Origin: Aliiroseovarius pelagivivens
GTDB taxonomy: Bacteria; Pseudomonadota; Alphaproteobacteria; Rhodobacterales; Rhodobacteraceae
Assembly (NCBI RefSeq): GCF_900302485.1
Contig: NZ_OMOI01000001.1
Coordinates: 2,436,798-2,500,797, forward strand
DNA length: 64,000 bases
Direction: 5' to 3'
Within the stretch, counting starts at the first letter, position 1. Every line of letters begins with the position of its first letter. The position numbers and the translations under genes are program-made. The notes beneath the pieces were generated by a model. That model searched no databases. It was given only the letters and a program-made list of their open reading frames with translations, and was not told the DNA's origin. Positions 9,680 to 18,396 of this stretch are shown here, piece after piece.

Positions 9680-11086
9680 ATGGACATTCTAGACGCCCTG
9701 CGCAGCATCACCGGCCCGGACCATGTTTTGACCGGACCCGATATGGCAGGGTTCGCCACGGACTGGGTTGGAAAGTACCAAAACACGCCCCTGGCGGCCG
9801 TGCGTCCCGGATCAGTCGAGGACGTCTCGCAGATCATGAAACTGGCAAATGACACGCAAACGCCCGTCGTGCCGGTCTCAGGCCACACCGGACTTGCAGG
9901 TGGCGCCCACGCACCCGAAGGCAGCCTGATGCTGTCGCTGTCACGGCTGAACACGATCCGCGAAATCAAGCCAGACGCCCGCCTTGCCATCGTCGACGGC
10001 GGCGTGGTTCTGGAAGCCCTGCACAACGCGGTGGCCGAGCATGGTTTACGTTTCCCGATGACCTTCGGCGCGCAGGGGTCGTGCCAGATCGCCGGGATGC
10101 TGGCCACGAATGCGGGCGGGTCGAACGTTCTGAAATTCGGCAACACCCGCGCGCTGTGCATCGGGATCGAGGCCGTCTTGCCCGATGGCCGCGTGTTGGA
10201 CCTGATGAGCCAACTGCACAAAGACAACTCCGGCTATGACCTGCGCGATCTGCTGATTGGCTCGGAAGGCACGTTGGGTGTGATTACCGGCGCGGTGCTG
10301 AAGCTGGTCCCTGCCCCCGCCGCGCGTGCGACGGCAATGCTGGCGCTGGACAATCTGACCGATGCGCTGTCCGTTCTAAACCGCCTGCAAGAGGCCACCG
10401 GCGGCACGGTTGAGGCATTCGAATACATGCCCGCGCGTTACCTGACTGCGGTGCACACCCACTTCCCTGACCTGAAGCCCGTTTTCGACGCCGACCACCC
10501 GGTAACAGTGCTGGCCGAGATCGCTTCGACCGCGCCAACAGATGCCCAGCCCGACCCGGATGGCAGCCTGCCGCTGGTCAGCACGTTCGAGGCGCTGCTG
10601 GCCGACGCGATCGAAGCGGGGCAAATCCAAGATGCAATCATCGCCCAGAACGACACCCAGCGCAGCCAGATTTGGGCCCGCCGCGAAGCCGCCGCCGAGG
10701 TCTGCCTTGCCCGCAGCCCGTTGGTGAACAACGACATCGCCCTGCCGCTGGATCAGGTCGACCCCTTCCTGACCCGCATGACAGATGAGCTCGCCGCTCT
10801 GGATCCGAAGGCCGATGTGTTGGAGGTCGCGCATCTGGGCGACGGCAATATTCATTATACGGTTTTCCCGAGCGACCCTGCGCTTTGTGACCCGATCATG
10901 GAACGGGTCGAAGACGTGGTGCGCGAGATGGGCGGCAGCTTCTCGGCCGAGCACGGGATTGGCCTAACTAAGCTGCCCTCGATGCAGCGCCGCAAGGATC
11001 CCGTTGCGTTGGAGGTGATGGGCCAGATCAAGAATGCGCTAGATCCGAAGGGGATCATGAACCCGGGGAAAGTGTTGCCAACGTGA
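9680..11086 (+). CDS. FAD-binding oxidoreductase, D-lactate / D-2-hydroxyglutarate dehydrogenase type
   Basis: 468 residues from the ATG at 9680, with GAAGGA (9668-9673) six bases upstream. The N-terminal FAD_binding_4 domain shows PVSGHTGLAGGAHAPEG, MLATNAGG and LLIGSEGTLGVITGAVLKLV. The C-terminal FAD-oxidase domain shows EVAHLGDGNIHY, EHGIGL and the tail DPKGIMNPGKVLP. Family members oxidise D-2-hydroxyacids and pass electrons to a quinone or flavoprotein. The substrate could be D-lactate, glycolate or D-2-hydroxyglutarate. It is divergent from glpK (96 bp apart). Confidence 0.92.
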   Translation: MDILDALRSITGPDHVLTGPDMAGFATDWVGKYQNTPLAAVRPGSVEDVSQIMKLANDTQTPVVPVSGHTGLAGGAHAPEGSLMLSLSRLNTIREIKPDARLAIVDGGVVLEALHNAVAEHGLRFPMTFGAQGSCQIAGMLATNAGGSNVLKFGNTRALCIGIEAVLPDGRVLDLMSQLHKDNSGYDLRDLLIGSEGTLGVITGAVLKLVPAPAARATAMLALDNLTDALSVLNRLQEATGGTVEAFEYMPARYLTAVHTHFPDLKPVFDADHPVTVLAEIASTAPTDAQPDPDGSLPLVSTFEALLADAIEAGQIQDAIIAQNDTQRSQIWARREAAAEVCLARSPLVNNDIALPLDQVDPFLTRMTDELAALDPKADVLEVAHLGDGNIHYTVFPSDPALCDPIMERVEDVVREMGGSFSAEHGIGLTKLPSMQRRKDPVALEVMGQIKNALDPKGIMNPGKVLPT

Positions 11087-11196
11087 GCTACCACTCATTC
11101 CTCGAATAGTCTGCGTCGCGCCCATACTGACCACGGCACTTTCAGCTTTTGACCTGCGTCATTACCCCTTCTGACAGACCCTGATAGCATGCCGGA

Positions 11197-12021
11197 ATGA
11201 AGCTTAATCAATATATCTGTGCCATTTTCATGGCAATCTCTGGCTATGCGCATGCGGAAAATACACCGTATTCGGTTGAGAAAGACATTCGCTTTGGCAA
11301 TCTCCCGCAGCACGTTTTGGATATCTACTGGCCGGAAGCGGTGAAGTCGGGCACAGCTGTGCTAATCTTCTTCTACGGAGGTGGTTTTTCGCACGGGGAC
11401 AAGTCGCAAATCCGGCGGATTGGGGAAAGCTTCTCGAAAGCCGGGATCATCGTCGTCGCACCCAACTATCGGCTCCACCCGGAAGCCTCTTTCCCGGACT
11501 TCGTAAAGGACGCGGCCTTGGCTGTATCCTATGTCTGGCAGAACCTTCGCGACGAGGCCACGCTTCCTCGACCGATTTACATCGGAGGATGGTCGGCAGG
11601 TGCCTATATTGCTGCCTTGATTTCATACGATGGGCGCTATCTGGAGGAGGTAGACACACCAGCCAACGCGATCGCAGGCTTTATTGGCCTGGCGGGCCCC
11701 TATGAAGGTGGTCTCTGCGCTGGGGAAACATGTCCGCACACATTCCCCGAAAGTACCGCGCCGGATTGGCCCGTTGCTCGTTTCGTCGACACCACCGAAC
11801 CGCCCATGCTTTTGGTAAGAGGAACCCATGATCTTTTCGTGGAGAAAAGCAATCTAGAGGATCTCGCGGCGTCGGGAAATTCGGCCGGAATCGCAGTCAC
11901 GACACTGGTTATCGAAGACGCATTTCATGACGATGTACTGTCCGAAATCGAACAGCCCGGCACATCGGTTCGTGAAGCCGTCGATGTCTTCTTGGGAAGC
12001 GCACTTGTTGGCGAGGAGTAA
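11197..12021 (+). CDS. Secreted alpha/beta hydrolase (esterase/lipase-like)
   Basis: A 274-residue hydrolase with a signal peptide (MKLNQYICAIFMAISGYAHA). The oxyanion-hole region reads FFYGGGFSHGD, the nucleophile elbow is GGWSAGAY (Ser133), and the likely triad partners are Asp212 (RGTHDLF) and His244 (DAFHDD). This resembles the HSL/BD-FAE-like carboxylesterases. Substrate unknown. It stands alone, convergent with gshA. Confidence 0.85.
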   Translation: MKLNQYICAIFMAISGYAHAENTPYSVEKDIRFGNLPQHVLDIYWPEAVKSGTAVLIFFYGGGFSHGDKSQIRRIGESFSKAGIIVVAPNYRLHPEASFPDFVKDAALAVSYVWQNLRDEATLPRPIYIGGWSAGAYIAALISYDGRYLEEVDTPANAIAGFIGLAGPYEGGLCAGETCPHTFPESTAPDWPVARFVDTTEPPMLLVRGTHDLFVEKSNLEDLAASGNSAGIAVTTLVIEDAFHDDVLSEIEQPGTSVREAVDVFLGSALVGEE

Positions 12022-12055
12022 CCGACCAGCGACCGTTTACTCCGGCAACCGGACC

Positions 12056-13426
12056 TTAGTAGCTATACTCGTCGTAAATCCGGCTTAGATCGCCATCCCA
12101 TTCGCCGTGATACTTGCCTAGCAACTCACAGGCAGGCGAGCGGCCTTCTTCGACGCTTTCTTGCAGCGCGTTCAGGAAGTGGGTCTCGTCCGGCACCATG
12201 CCACCGCTGCCGACACGGGCGCGGGCTTTCAGACCGCCTTCAGCAATCTTCACAACATCGCGTGCCAAGTCGATCATCCGGATGCCATTCACTTCGGCCT
12301 GCAACCCTTCGACGGATGCGGCAACGCGCAGCGCCTCGCGGGTTTCTGCGTCCCAGCCTTTGGCCAGATCCCACGCCGCATCAAGGCTGCTCTGGTCATA
12401 CATCAGGCCGACCCACAGGGCGGGCAGAGCGCAGAGGCGACGCCACGGGCCACCATCGGCGCCGCGCATCTCCATGTACTGTTTGATCCGCGCCTCGGGG
12501 AAAATCGTCGTCAGGTGATCGGCCCAGTCGCTTAGCGTCGGGGTTTCACCGGGCAGCGCGGGCAGTTTGCCTTGCATGAAGTCGCGGAAGGACTGGCCCA
12601 GCGCGTCGATATATTGCCCGTCGCGATAGACGAAATACATTGGCACATCGAGCGCATAGTCGACATAGCGCTCAAACCCCATGCCGTCTTCGAACACAAA
12701 CGGCAGCATGCCGGTACGCGCGCCATCCAGATCGCGCCAGATGCGCGAACGCCACGATTTGTGACCGTTGGGCTTGCCCTCGAAGAAGGGCGAATTTGCA
12801 AACAGCGCGGTCGCAACGGGCTGCAGCGCCAGCGCAACGCGGAACTTCTGAACCATGTCGGCCTCGGACGCGAAATCGAGGTTCACCTGCACGGTGCAGG
12901 TCCGGTACATCATCTGTTTTCCGTGGGTGCCGACCTTGTCCATATAGTCGGTCATCAGCTTGTAACGCCCCTTGGGCATCACCGGCATTTGTTCGTGGGT
13001 CCACTCGGGCGCAGCACCCAGACCGATGAAGCGCGCGCCAATCTCGTCGGCGATCTCGTGCACTTCGCGCAGGTGTTCGTTCACCTCGTCACAGGTCTGG
13101 TGGATGTTGTCCAAGGGCGCGCCGGACAGTTCGAACTGTCCGCCCGGTTCCAGCGAGATATTCGCCCCGTCGCGTTCCAACCCGATCAGATTGCCCGCCT
13201 CGCGGACCTCGGACCAGTTGTACCGGTCGCGCAACCCTTCAAGCATTTTCAGGATCGAGCGGTCACCGTCATAGGGCAGCGGCTTCAGCGTATCTTTACA
13301 ATAGCCGAACTTCTCGTGCTCGGTGCCGATTTTCCATGTGTCACGCGGCTTGCAGCCGTCTTCCAGCAATTGCGCCAGCTGATCGTGATGGGTGATTGGA
13401 CCACCACCGGACTGAGGAATGGACAT
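12056..13426 (-). CDS. gshA: Glutamate-cysteine ligase, plant/alphaproteobacterial type
   Basis: First step of glutathione synthesis, joining glutamate and cysteine with ATP. The 456-residue length and motifs (WKIGTEHEKFGY, LERDGANISLEPGGQFELSG, MMYRTCTVQVNLDF, IKQYMEMRGADGGPWRRLCA) place it in the plant-type GCS2 group typical of alphaproteobacteria. In plants this class is redox-regulated by disulfides; whether that holds here is unknown. It is separate from the rsmE unit, 63 bp after the stop of the upstream small membrane protein gene. Confidence 0.95.
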   Translation of the reverse strand: MSIPQSGGGPITHHDQLAQLLEDGCKPRDTWKIGTEHEKFGYCKDTLKPLPYDGDRSILKMLEGLRDRYNWSEVREAGNLIGLERDGANISLEPGGQFELSGAPLDNIHQTCDEVNEHLREVHEIADEIGARFIGLGAAPEWTHEQMPVMPKGRYKLMTDYMDKVGTHGKQMMYRTCTVQVNLDFASEADMVQKFRVALALQPVATALFANSPFFEGKPNGHKSWRSRIWRDLDGARTGMLPFVFEDGMGFERYVDYALDVPMYFVYRDGQYIDALGQSFRDFMQGKLPALPGETPTLSDWADHLTTIFPEARIKQYMEMRGADGGPWRRLCALPALWVGLMYDQSSLDAAWDLAKGWDAETREALRVAASVEGLQAEVNGIRMIDLARDVVKIAEGGLKARARVGSGGMVPDETHFLNALQESVEEGRSPACELLGKYHGEWDGDLSRIYDEYSY

Positions 13427-13489
13427 GTTCGGCTCCTGTAGAAAACGCCCTTATGGGGGCTCCAGTCGTGGGGCAACGCGCGCCCGGTG

Positions 13490-13996
13490 TCAATGCAGCT
13501 TTACGACGGCACGACCCCAGATCACGACAGTGTCAGCGGGCGGCGTGTTGACCGCGCGTATTGCGGCGGCGATATCCGCGCCAGACAATGCGGTGAGCGC
13601 ATCAAATATTGCTTCAGCGCCTTCGGCACGCGCAGGGACCACCAGCACGTTGCCGGGTTGATGAAACCGCCAAACGGACAGCCCCGCGCGGTCTTTTGCG
13701 ATTTCGATCAAACGCAGATCATCAAGCGAAGCGAAACCTCCCCCTACCGGTGCCAGATAGGTCACTTGGCGTTCGTCAATCTGCACCACACCAACGCCAC
13801 CATGAGCCGAGCGGATCCGCGCACGGCGCAAGCCGGACCACAGAATCACCGCACCGAAGCCCGCCAAGGCCAGCCCCATCCACGTGATCAGCCCAAGCGA
13901 CCCCCATGCCCACCAGAGACCCAGCAGGATGATGCCAGCCCCCACAAGGGCTTCTCGGTAACGGATCAGTTCGGCCCGCAGCTCTGGCCGGATCAT
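13490..13996 (-). CDS. Hypothetical membrane protein
   Basis: 168 residues from an ATG at 13996 that overlaps the rsmE stop codon (ATGA). Two closely spaced hydrophobic helices (ALVGAGIILLGLWWAWGSLG and ITWMGLALAGFGAVILW) are followed by a soluble C-terminal domain. This resembles the small membrane-anchored proteins often found downstream of rsmE in Rhodobacteraceae. No function is evident. Translation is probably coupled to rsmE. Confidence 0.78.
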   Translation of the reverse strand: MIRPELRAELIRYREALVGAGIILLGLWWAWGSLGLITWMGLALAGFGAVILWSGLRRARIRSAHGGVGVVQIDERQVTYLAPVGGGFASLDDLRLIEIAKDRAGLSVWRFHQPGNVLVVPARAEGAEAIFDALTALSGADIAAAIRAVNTPPADTVVIWGRAVVKLH

Positions 13997-14718
13997 CCCC
14001 AATCCCCCAGCACTTGTTGCCACATGGTCATGGCGGCGACGGCGGCAGTATCCGCGCGCAGGATGCGCGGGCCGAGGCTGACGGGGTGGGCGTTGTCCAT
14101 CGCATGAAGCCGTGCGCGTTCGCGGTCAGAAAAGCCGCCTTCGGGACCAATGAAGATCGCCCAGCGGTGACCGCTTGCAGCGGTGAGCGTCTCGGCGGCA
14201 CCCACCAAGGCCTCGTCGCAGAACATGATTTGGCGGTCGTCGGGCCATGCATCCAGCAGCTTATCCATGCGCATCAGGTCGACGACCTCGGGCACATAGG
14301 TGCCGCCGCATTGCTCGGCGGCCTCGATGGCGTGGGCCTGCAGGCGGTCGCGGCGGATCCGTTCAGAGTTGGTGAACTCGGTCGACATGGGCTGGATCAG
14401 GGCAGCACCCATCTCGGCTGCCTTCTCGACGATGAAGTCGGTGCGCGCCTTCTTGATCGGTGCAAAGCACAGCCACAGATCGGGCGGCATATGCAGCGGG
14501 CGCGACTGCTCAAGGCACTCCAAGACACCCTTGCGTTTTCCGGCCTCAATCACACGGGCAGGAAACTCGCCCTCGCGGCCATTAAACAGCGCCACAACAT
14601 CGCCCACGCCCAGCCGCATCACCCCAAAAAGATAGTGCGCCTGATCGCGATCCAGCGAAACGGTTTGCCCCTGACCCAAGGGGTGATCTACATAGAGCCG
14701 AACTTTTGCCTGTTTCAT
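13993..14718 (-). CDS. rsmE: 16S rRNA (uracil-1498-N3)-methyltransferase
   Basis: A 241-residue SPOUT methyltransferase that methylates U1498 of 16S rRNA. Family features include the N-terminal PUA-like part (QAHYLFGVMRLGVGDVVALF), FIVEKAAEMG, RLQAHAIEAAEQCGGTYVP and the SAM-binding knot region AIFIGPEGGFSDRE, LGPRILRADTA. It heads a two-gene unit with a small membrane protein and is divergent from ubiA (11 bp apart). Confidence 0.94.
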   Translation of the reverse strand: MKQAKVRLYVDHPLGQGQTVSLDRDQAHYLFGVMRLGVGDVVALFNGREGEFPARVIEAGKRKGVLECLEQSRPLHMPPDLWLCFAPIKKARTDFIVEKAAEMGAALIQPMSTEFTNSERIRRDRLQAHAIEAAEQCGGTYVPEVVDLMRMDKLLDAWPDDRQIMFCDEALVGAAETLTAASGHRWAIFIGPEGGFSDRERARLHAMDNAHPVSLGPRILRADTAAVAAMTMWQQVLGDWG

Positions 14719-14729
14719 GAGGGAAATCT

Positions 14730-15698
14730 ATGACCCCCAACGCCGATTTGCCAGACCCCAAGGGGCAGGTTTCTGATGCCTATACGGGCAATTGGGTAGA
14801 TCATCGTGCGCCAGCGTGGTCGCGGCCCTATCTGCGGCTCAGCCGTGCGGATCGCCCGATTGGCACGTGGCTGCTGTTGATCCCTTGCTGGTGGAGTCTA
14901 CTTCTGGCCACCGCAAGCACTGGGCGGTTTGGTTGGTTTGATGCATGGATCATGCTGGGCTGCGCCATCGGATCGTTCCTGATGCGCGGCGCAGGCTGCA
15001 CGTGGAATGACATCACGGACCGCGATTTCGACGGCAAAGTCGAGCGTACCAAATCCCGCCCGATCCCATCGGGACAAGTGACAGTCAAACAGGCGCTGAT
15101 TTGGATGGGGCTACAGGCGCTGATTTCCTTTGGCATCCTTCTGACATTCAACTGGGCCACGATTCTTCTGGGCATCGCTGCCCTTCTGCCCGTGGCGGTC
15201 TATCCCTTTGCCAAACGCTTTACGTGGTGGCCGCAGGTTTTCCTTGGCATCGCCTTCAATTGGGGCGCTCTGGTGGGGTGGGTTGCACACACCGGATCGC
15301 TTAGCATGGCCCCCATCACGCTGTATGCTGCCGGGATCGCGTGGACCCTGTTTTACGACACGATCTATGCCTATCAGGACACCGAAGATGACGCGCTGAT
15401 CGGCGTGAAATCCACCGCCCGCCTGTTCGGAGAGAACAGCCGCACGTGGCTGCGGATGTTTCTGATCGCCACCGTGACACTCACCGCACTTGCCGTCATT
15501 CTAGCCTTGGTGCCCAGCGCACATGTGCTGACACTGGTCATCGCTCTTGGGGGCGCATGGTTCATGGGATGGCATCTGGTGTGGCAGCTGCGCAAACTGG
15601 ACACAGACAGCCCGGAAATCTGCCTGAATCTGTTCAGATCCAACCGCGATGCGGGACTTATTCTTGTGCTGTTTCTCGCCGCAAGCCTAATCGTTTGA
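14730..15698 (+). CDS. ubiA: 4-hydroxybenzoate polyprenyltransferase
   Basis: Integral-membrane prenyltransferase that attaches the isoprenoid tail to 4-hydroxybenzoate in ubiquinone synthesis. The 322-residue protein has about eight hydrophobic segments. Both aspartate-rich motifs are visible: NDITDRDFDGKVERTKSRP and YDTIYAYQDTEDDALIGVKS. Its start is only 11 bp from the divergent rsmE start, so promoter elements of the two genes must overlap. Confidence 0.94.
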   Translation: MTPNADLPDPKGQVSDAYTGNWVDHRAPAWSRPYLRLSRADRPIGTWLLLIPCWWSLLLATASTGRFGWFDAWIMLGCAIGSFLMRGAGCTWNDITDRDFDGKVERTKSRPIPSGQVTVKQALIWMGLQALISFGILLTFNWATILLGIAALLPVAVYPFAKRFTWWPQVFLGIAFNWGALVGWVAHTGSLSMAPITLYAAGIAWTLFYDTIYAYQDTEDDALIGVKSTARLFGENSRTWLRMFLIATVTLTALAVILALVPSAHVLTLVIALGGAWFMGWHLVWQLRKLDTDSPEICLNLFRSNRDAGLILVLFLAASLIV

Positions 15699-15762
15699 TT
15701 GCACCCTGCCCCAACACCCCATAATAAGCTTAAAACCAAAGAGATAACGGACCCACATTCGT

Positions 15763-18045
15763 ATGCGCCCTTCGCAAATTCTTCTGGTCCCGGCCTCGCT
15801 TGTGGTCGGCGCTTTTCTGGCCCTGTTTGCGGCCATCCTTTCGGTCAACGCCATCGAAAGCTACTCGGAAGATGCGGTGCATGACGCCCTGACGCTGCGC
15901 GGCCATGAATGGGCCGAAGTTCAGTCCGACGGCTTGCAGGTCGTACTTTCGGGCAGCGCACCCAGCGAAGCCATGCGCTTTCGCGCGCTTTCCATCGCCG
16001 GAGGCGAGGTCGACGCGGCCCGAGTCATCGACAATATGACCATTCCCGCAGCCGAGATCGTGAAGCCGCCTCGGTTCTCGATCGAAGTTCTGCGCAACAA
16101 TTCCGGGATCTCGATGATCGGCCTGATCCCAACGCAATCGGACCGTGAAAGTCTGGTTGACGAAGTGGGGGATATCGCCGGAAAAGCCGAGGTCACCGAC
16201 CTTCTGGAAGTGGCTGATTACCCCATCCCTGCGAATTGGGACACCACCTTAGAGTTCGCTCTGTATGCGCTGAAACAGCTTCCGCGCTCGAAGATATCGA
16301 TGGATGCGAACAAAGTATCGATCACTGCTGTGGCCGATAGTGCGGAAGAACAACAAGATTGGGCGCGCCGCCTGAAGCGCAAGGCCCCGCGTTCGATCCT
16401 TCTGTCCATCGACATTTCCGCTCCGCGCCCGGTGATCACGCCGTTCACGCTGCGCTTCCTGATCGACGAAAACGGGCCGCGATTTGATGCGTGTTCGGCC
16501 CATAACGCTATCGGGCGCGCGAAAATCATTTCAGCCGCGACCGAAGCCGGGCTTGAAGGCGTGACCAACTGCATCATCGGCTTGGGCGTGCCATCGCCCG
16601 ATTGGGCGGAAGCCGTCGAGATGGGTATTAACGCCGTGTCGGTGCTTGGCGGTGGGTCGGTCACCTTCTCGGACGCAGATGTCACTTTGGTCGCGCTGGA
16701 TACTACACCGCAGGCCGAATTCGACGTCATCGTGGGCGAGCTTGAAAGCAACCTGCCCGACCTCTATTCGCTGCACTCGGTCCTGCCGGAACCTGTTAAG
16801 ATCGACGGCACTGGCGAAGGCGAGGCCACACCCGAGTTCGTCGCGACCCTCAGCCCCGAAGGTCAGGTACAGCTCCGCGGCCGCCTGTCGGACGAAGCCC
16901 TGCGCAGCGCGGCCGAAAGCTTTGCCCGCGCCAAGTTCGGGTCCAGCGCCGTCTATCCGGCAACCCGCCTTGATCCTGATCTACCCAGCAATTGGCCGAC
17001 GCGCGTTCTGGCTGGCCTTGAGGCCCTGTCGCTGGTCCACAGCGGCGTGATCGTCGTTCAGCCCGACATCGTGGACATTCGCGGGCGTACCGGAGATCCG
17101 GAAGTTGGCTCTGAAATTTCGCGCCTACTGGGCGAAAAGCTTGGGGCCTCGGAAAACTTTCAGGTCAATGTCACCTACGAAGAAAGCCTGAACCCGACCC
17201 TGAACCTGCCCAGCCCGGAAGAATGTGCGGCAGATATCAACGCAGTTCTGGCTGAGACGAAAATCACCTTCGCCCCCAGCTCGGCCAACATCGAAGCCTC
17301 TGCGGCCGATACCGTTGATAAGATTGCCGAGATCATGCGCGAGTGCTCGGATGTACGGATGGAAATTGCGGGCTTCACCGACAGTCAGGGCCGCGAGGAA
17401 ATGAACCTTGCCCTGTCGCAGAACCGCGCTCAGGCCGTCCTGTCAGCTCTTCTGTCACGCAGGATCCTGACTTCGAACCTGTCCGCCGTCGGCTATGGCG
17501 AGGAAAACCCCATCGCCGACAATGGAACCGAGGAAGGCCGCGAAGCAAACCGCCGGATCGAATTCCGCCTGCTTGGTGGGGTTTCGCAGGACAGCGATGA
17601 AGATGCGAACGAAGCCGACGTCGCATCGGATGCGGGAGCGGAAGCCACCGACCCTGAGGCGACGGACGCAGAAGAAACCCCGGCCCCCACTGCCGACACC
17701 CCGGCCGAGGACACAGACGTTGACGCATCTGCCGAAGTAGAGGCATCTCCGGAAACCGAGGATGCAGTTACTGAAGAGGCACCCGAGGAAACCCCCAACG
17801 CGCCCGACGCAGTGCCCAACTCTGATGCCGAAGACCTGCCCGCGACCGAGCCATCCGCAACGGACACCGACCCAACCGAGAGCGTCGCAACTGATGCAAT
17901 CGCGCCCGAAGTCACTGCAGGTGACGCACCAGACACGACCGCCACAGAATCAAGTGAAGACCCCGCCGATCCCCCCTATAGTGGTCCCGCGATCTTTGCC
18001 CCCGACGCAGACGACGTTCGCCCGGCCCCGCGCCCGGAACGTTGA
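15763..18045 (+). CDS. OmpA family envelope protein with a long acidic C-terminal tail
   Basis: A 760-residue protein with an N-terminal membrane segment (about 7-30). A large periplasmic region follows, with BON-like repeats around residues 50-100 and again near 110-160. An OmpA/peptidoglycan-binding domain lies at roughly 500-605 (ITFAPSSANIEASAADTV, GFTDSQGREEMNLALSQNRA, then NRRIEF near 597). From about 605 to the end is a low-complexity tail of Asp, Glu, Ala, Thr and Pro with almost no basic residues. It probably tethers the envelope to peptidoglycan. The next gene starts 22 bp later. Confidence 0.85.
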   Translation: MRPSQILLVPASLVVGAFLALFAAILSVNAIESYSEDAVHDALTLRGHEWAEVQSDGLQVVLSGSAPSEAMRFRALSIAGGEVDAARVIDNMTIPAAEIVKPPRFSIEVLRNNSGISMIGLIPTQSDRESLVDEVGDIAGKAEVTDLLEVADYPIPANWDTTLEFALYALKQLPRSKISMDANKVSITAVADSAEEQQDWARRLKRKAPRSILLSIDISAPRPVITPFTLRFLIDENGPRFDACSAHNAIGRAKIISAATEAGLEGVTNCIIGLGVPSPDWAEAVEMGINAVSVLGGGSVTFSDADVTLVALDTTPQAEFDVIVGELESNLPDLYSLHSVLPEPVKIDGTGEGEATPEFVATLSPEGQVQLRGRLSDEALRSAAESFARAKFGSSAVYPATRLDPDLPSNWPTRVLAGLEALSLVHSGVIVVQPDIVDIRGRTGDPEVGSEISRLLGEKLGASENFQVNVTYEESLNPTLNLPSPEECAADINAVLAETKITFAPSSANIEASAADTVDKIAEIMRECSDVRMEIAGFTDSQGREEMNLALSQNRAQAVLSALLSRRILTSNLSAVGYGEENPIADNGTEEGREANRRIEFRLLGGVSQDSDEDANEADVASDAGAEATDPEATDAEETPAPTADTPAEDTDVDASAEVEASPETEDAVTEEAPEETPNAPDAVPNSDAEDLPATEPSATDTDPTESVATDAIAPEVTAGDAPDTTATESSEDPADPPYSGPAIFAPDADDVRPAPRPER

Positions 18046-18067
18046 TTGACACTGAAGGACAGCCCCG

Positions 18068-18394
18068 ATGAACAGAACCGAGTTTATCATCGTCACCGCC
18101 ATCATTCTTTTCGTGGCCTTCGTGCTGGGCTGGTTTGCCCACTGGCTGATCCATCGCTTCGTGCAGGTTCAAGGCAGCGAAATGAGCGAGCTGGACAAGA
18201 TGGCACAGGCCTTGCATGACGCGGAAGAAACCCGCGACGAAGCAATCGCCTATTTGCAGTCGCGCGAGGCCGAGATGGCAAACCAGCTGTACCAGACCGA
18301 GGCCGAACTGCGTGCCGCAATGGACGGCCTGCGCGATGCCCGCCACGAAGCGGAAGAGCTGCGCGCATATATCGAACGCACGCAGCAGGCATAA
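18068..18394 (+). CDS. Small membrane-anchored coiled-coil protein
   Basis: 108 residues: one N-terminal transmembrane helix (FIIVTAIILFVAFVLGWFAH), then a charged heptad-like region (MSELDKMAQALHDAEETRDE onwards) predicted to form a coiled coil. It follows the OmpA-like gene by 22 bp and probably shares its transcript, suggesting an envelope role. Not a family I recognise. Convergent with the flavoprotein gene, 2 bp between stops. Confidence 0.78.
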   Translation: MNRTEFIIVTAIILFVAFVLGWFAHWLIHRFVQVQGSEMSELDKMAQALHDAEETRDEAIAYLQSREAEMANQLYQTEAELRAAMDGLRDARHEAEELRAYIERTQQA

Positions 18395-18396
18395 GC

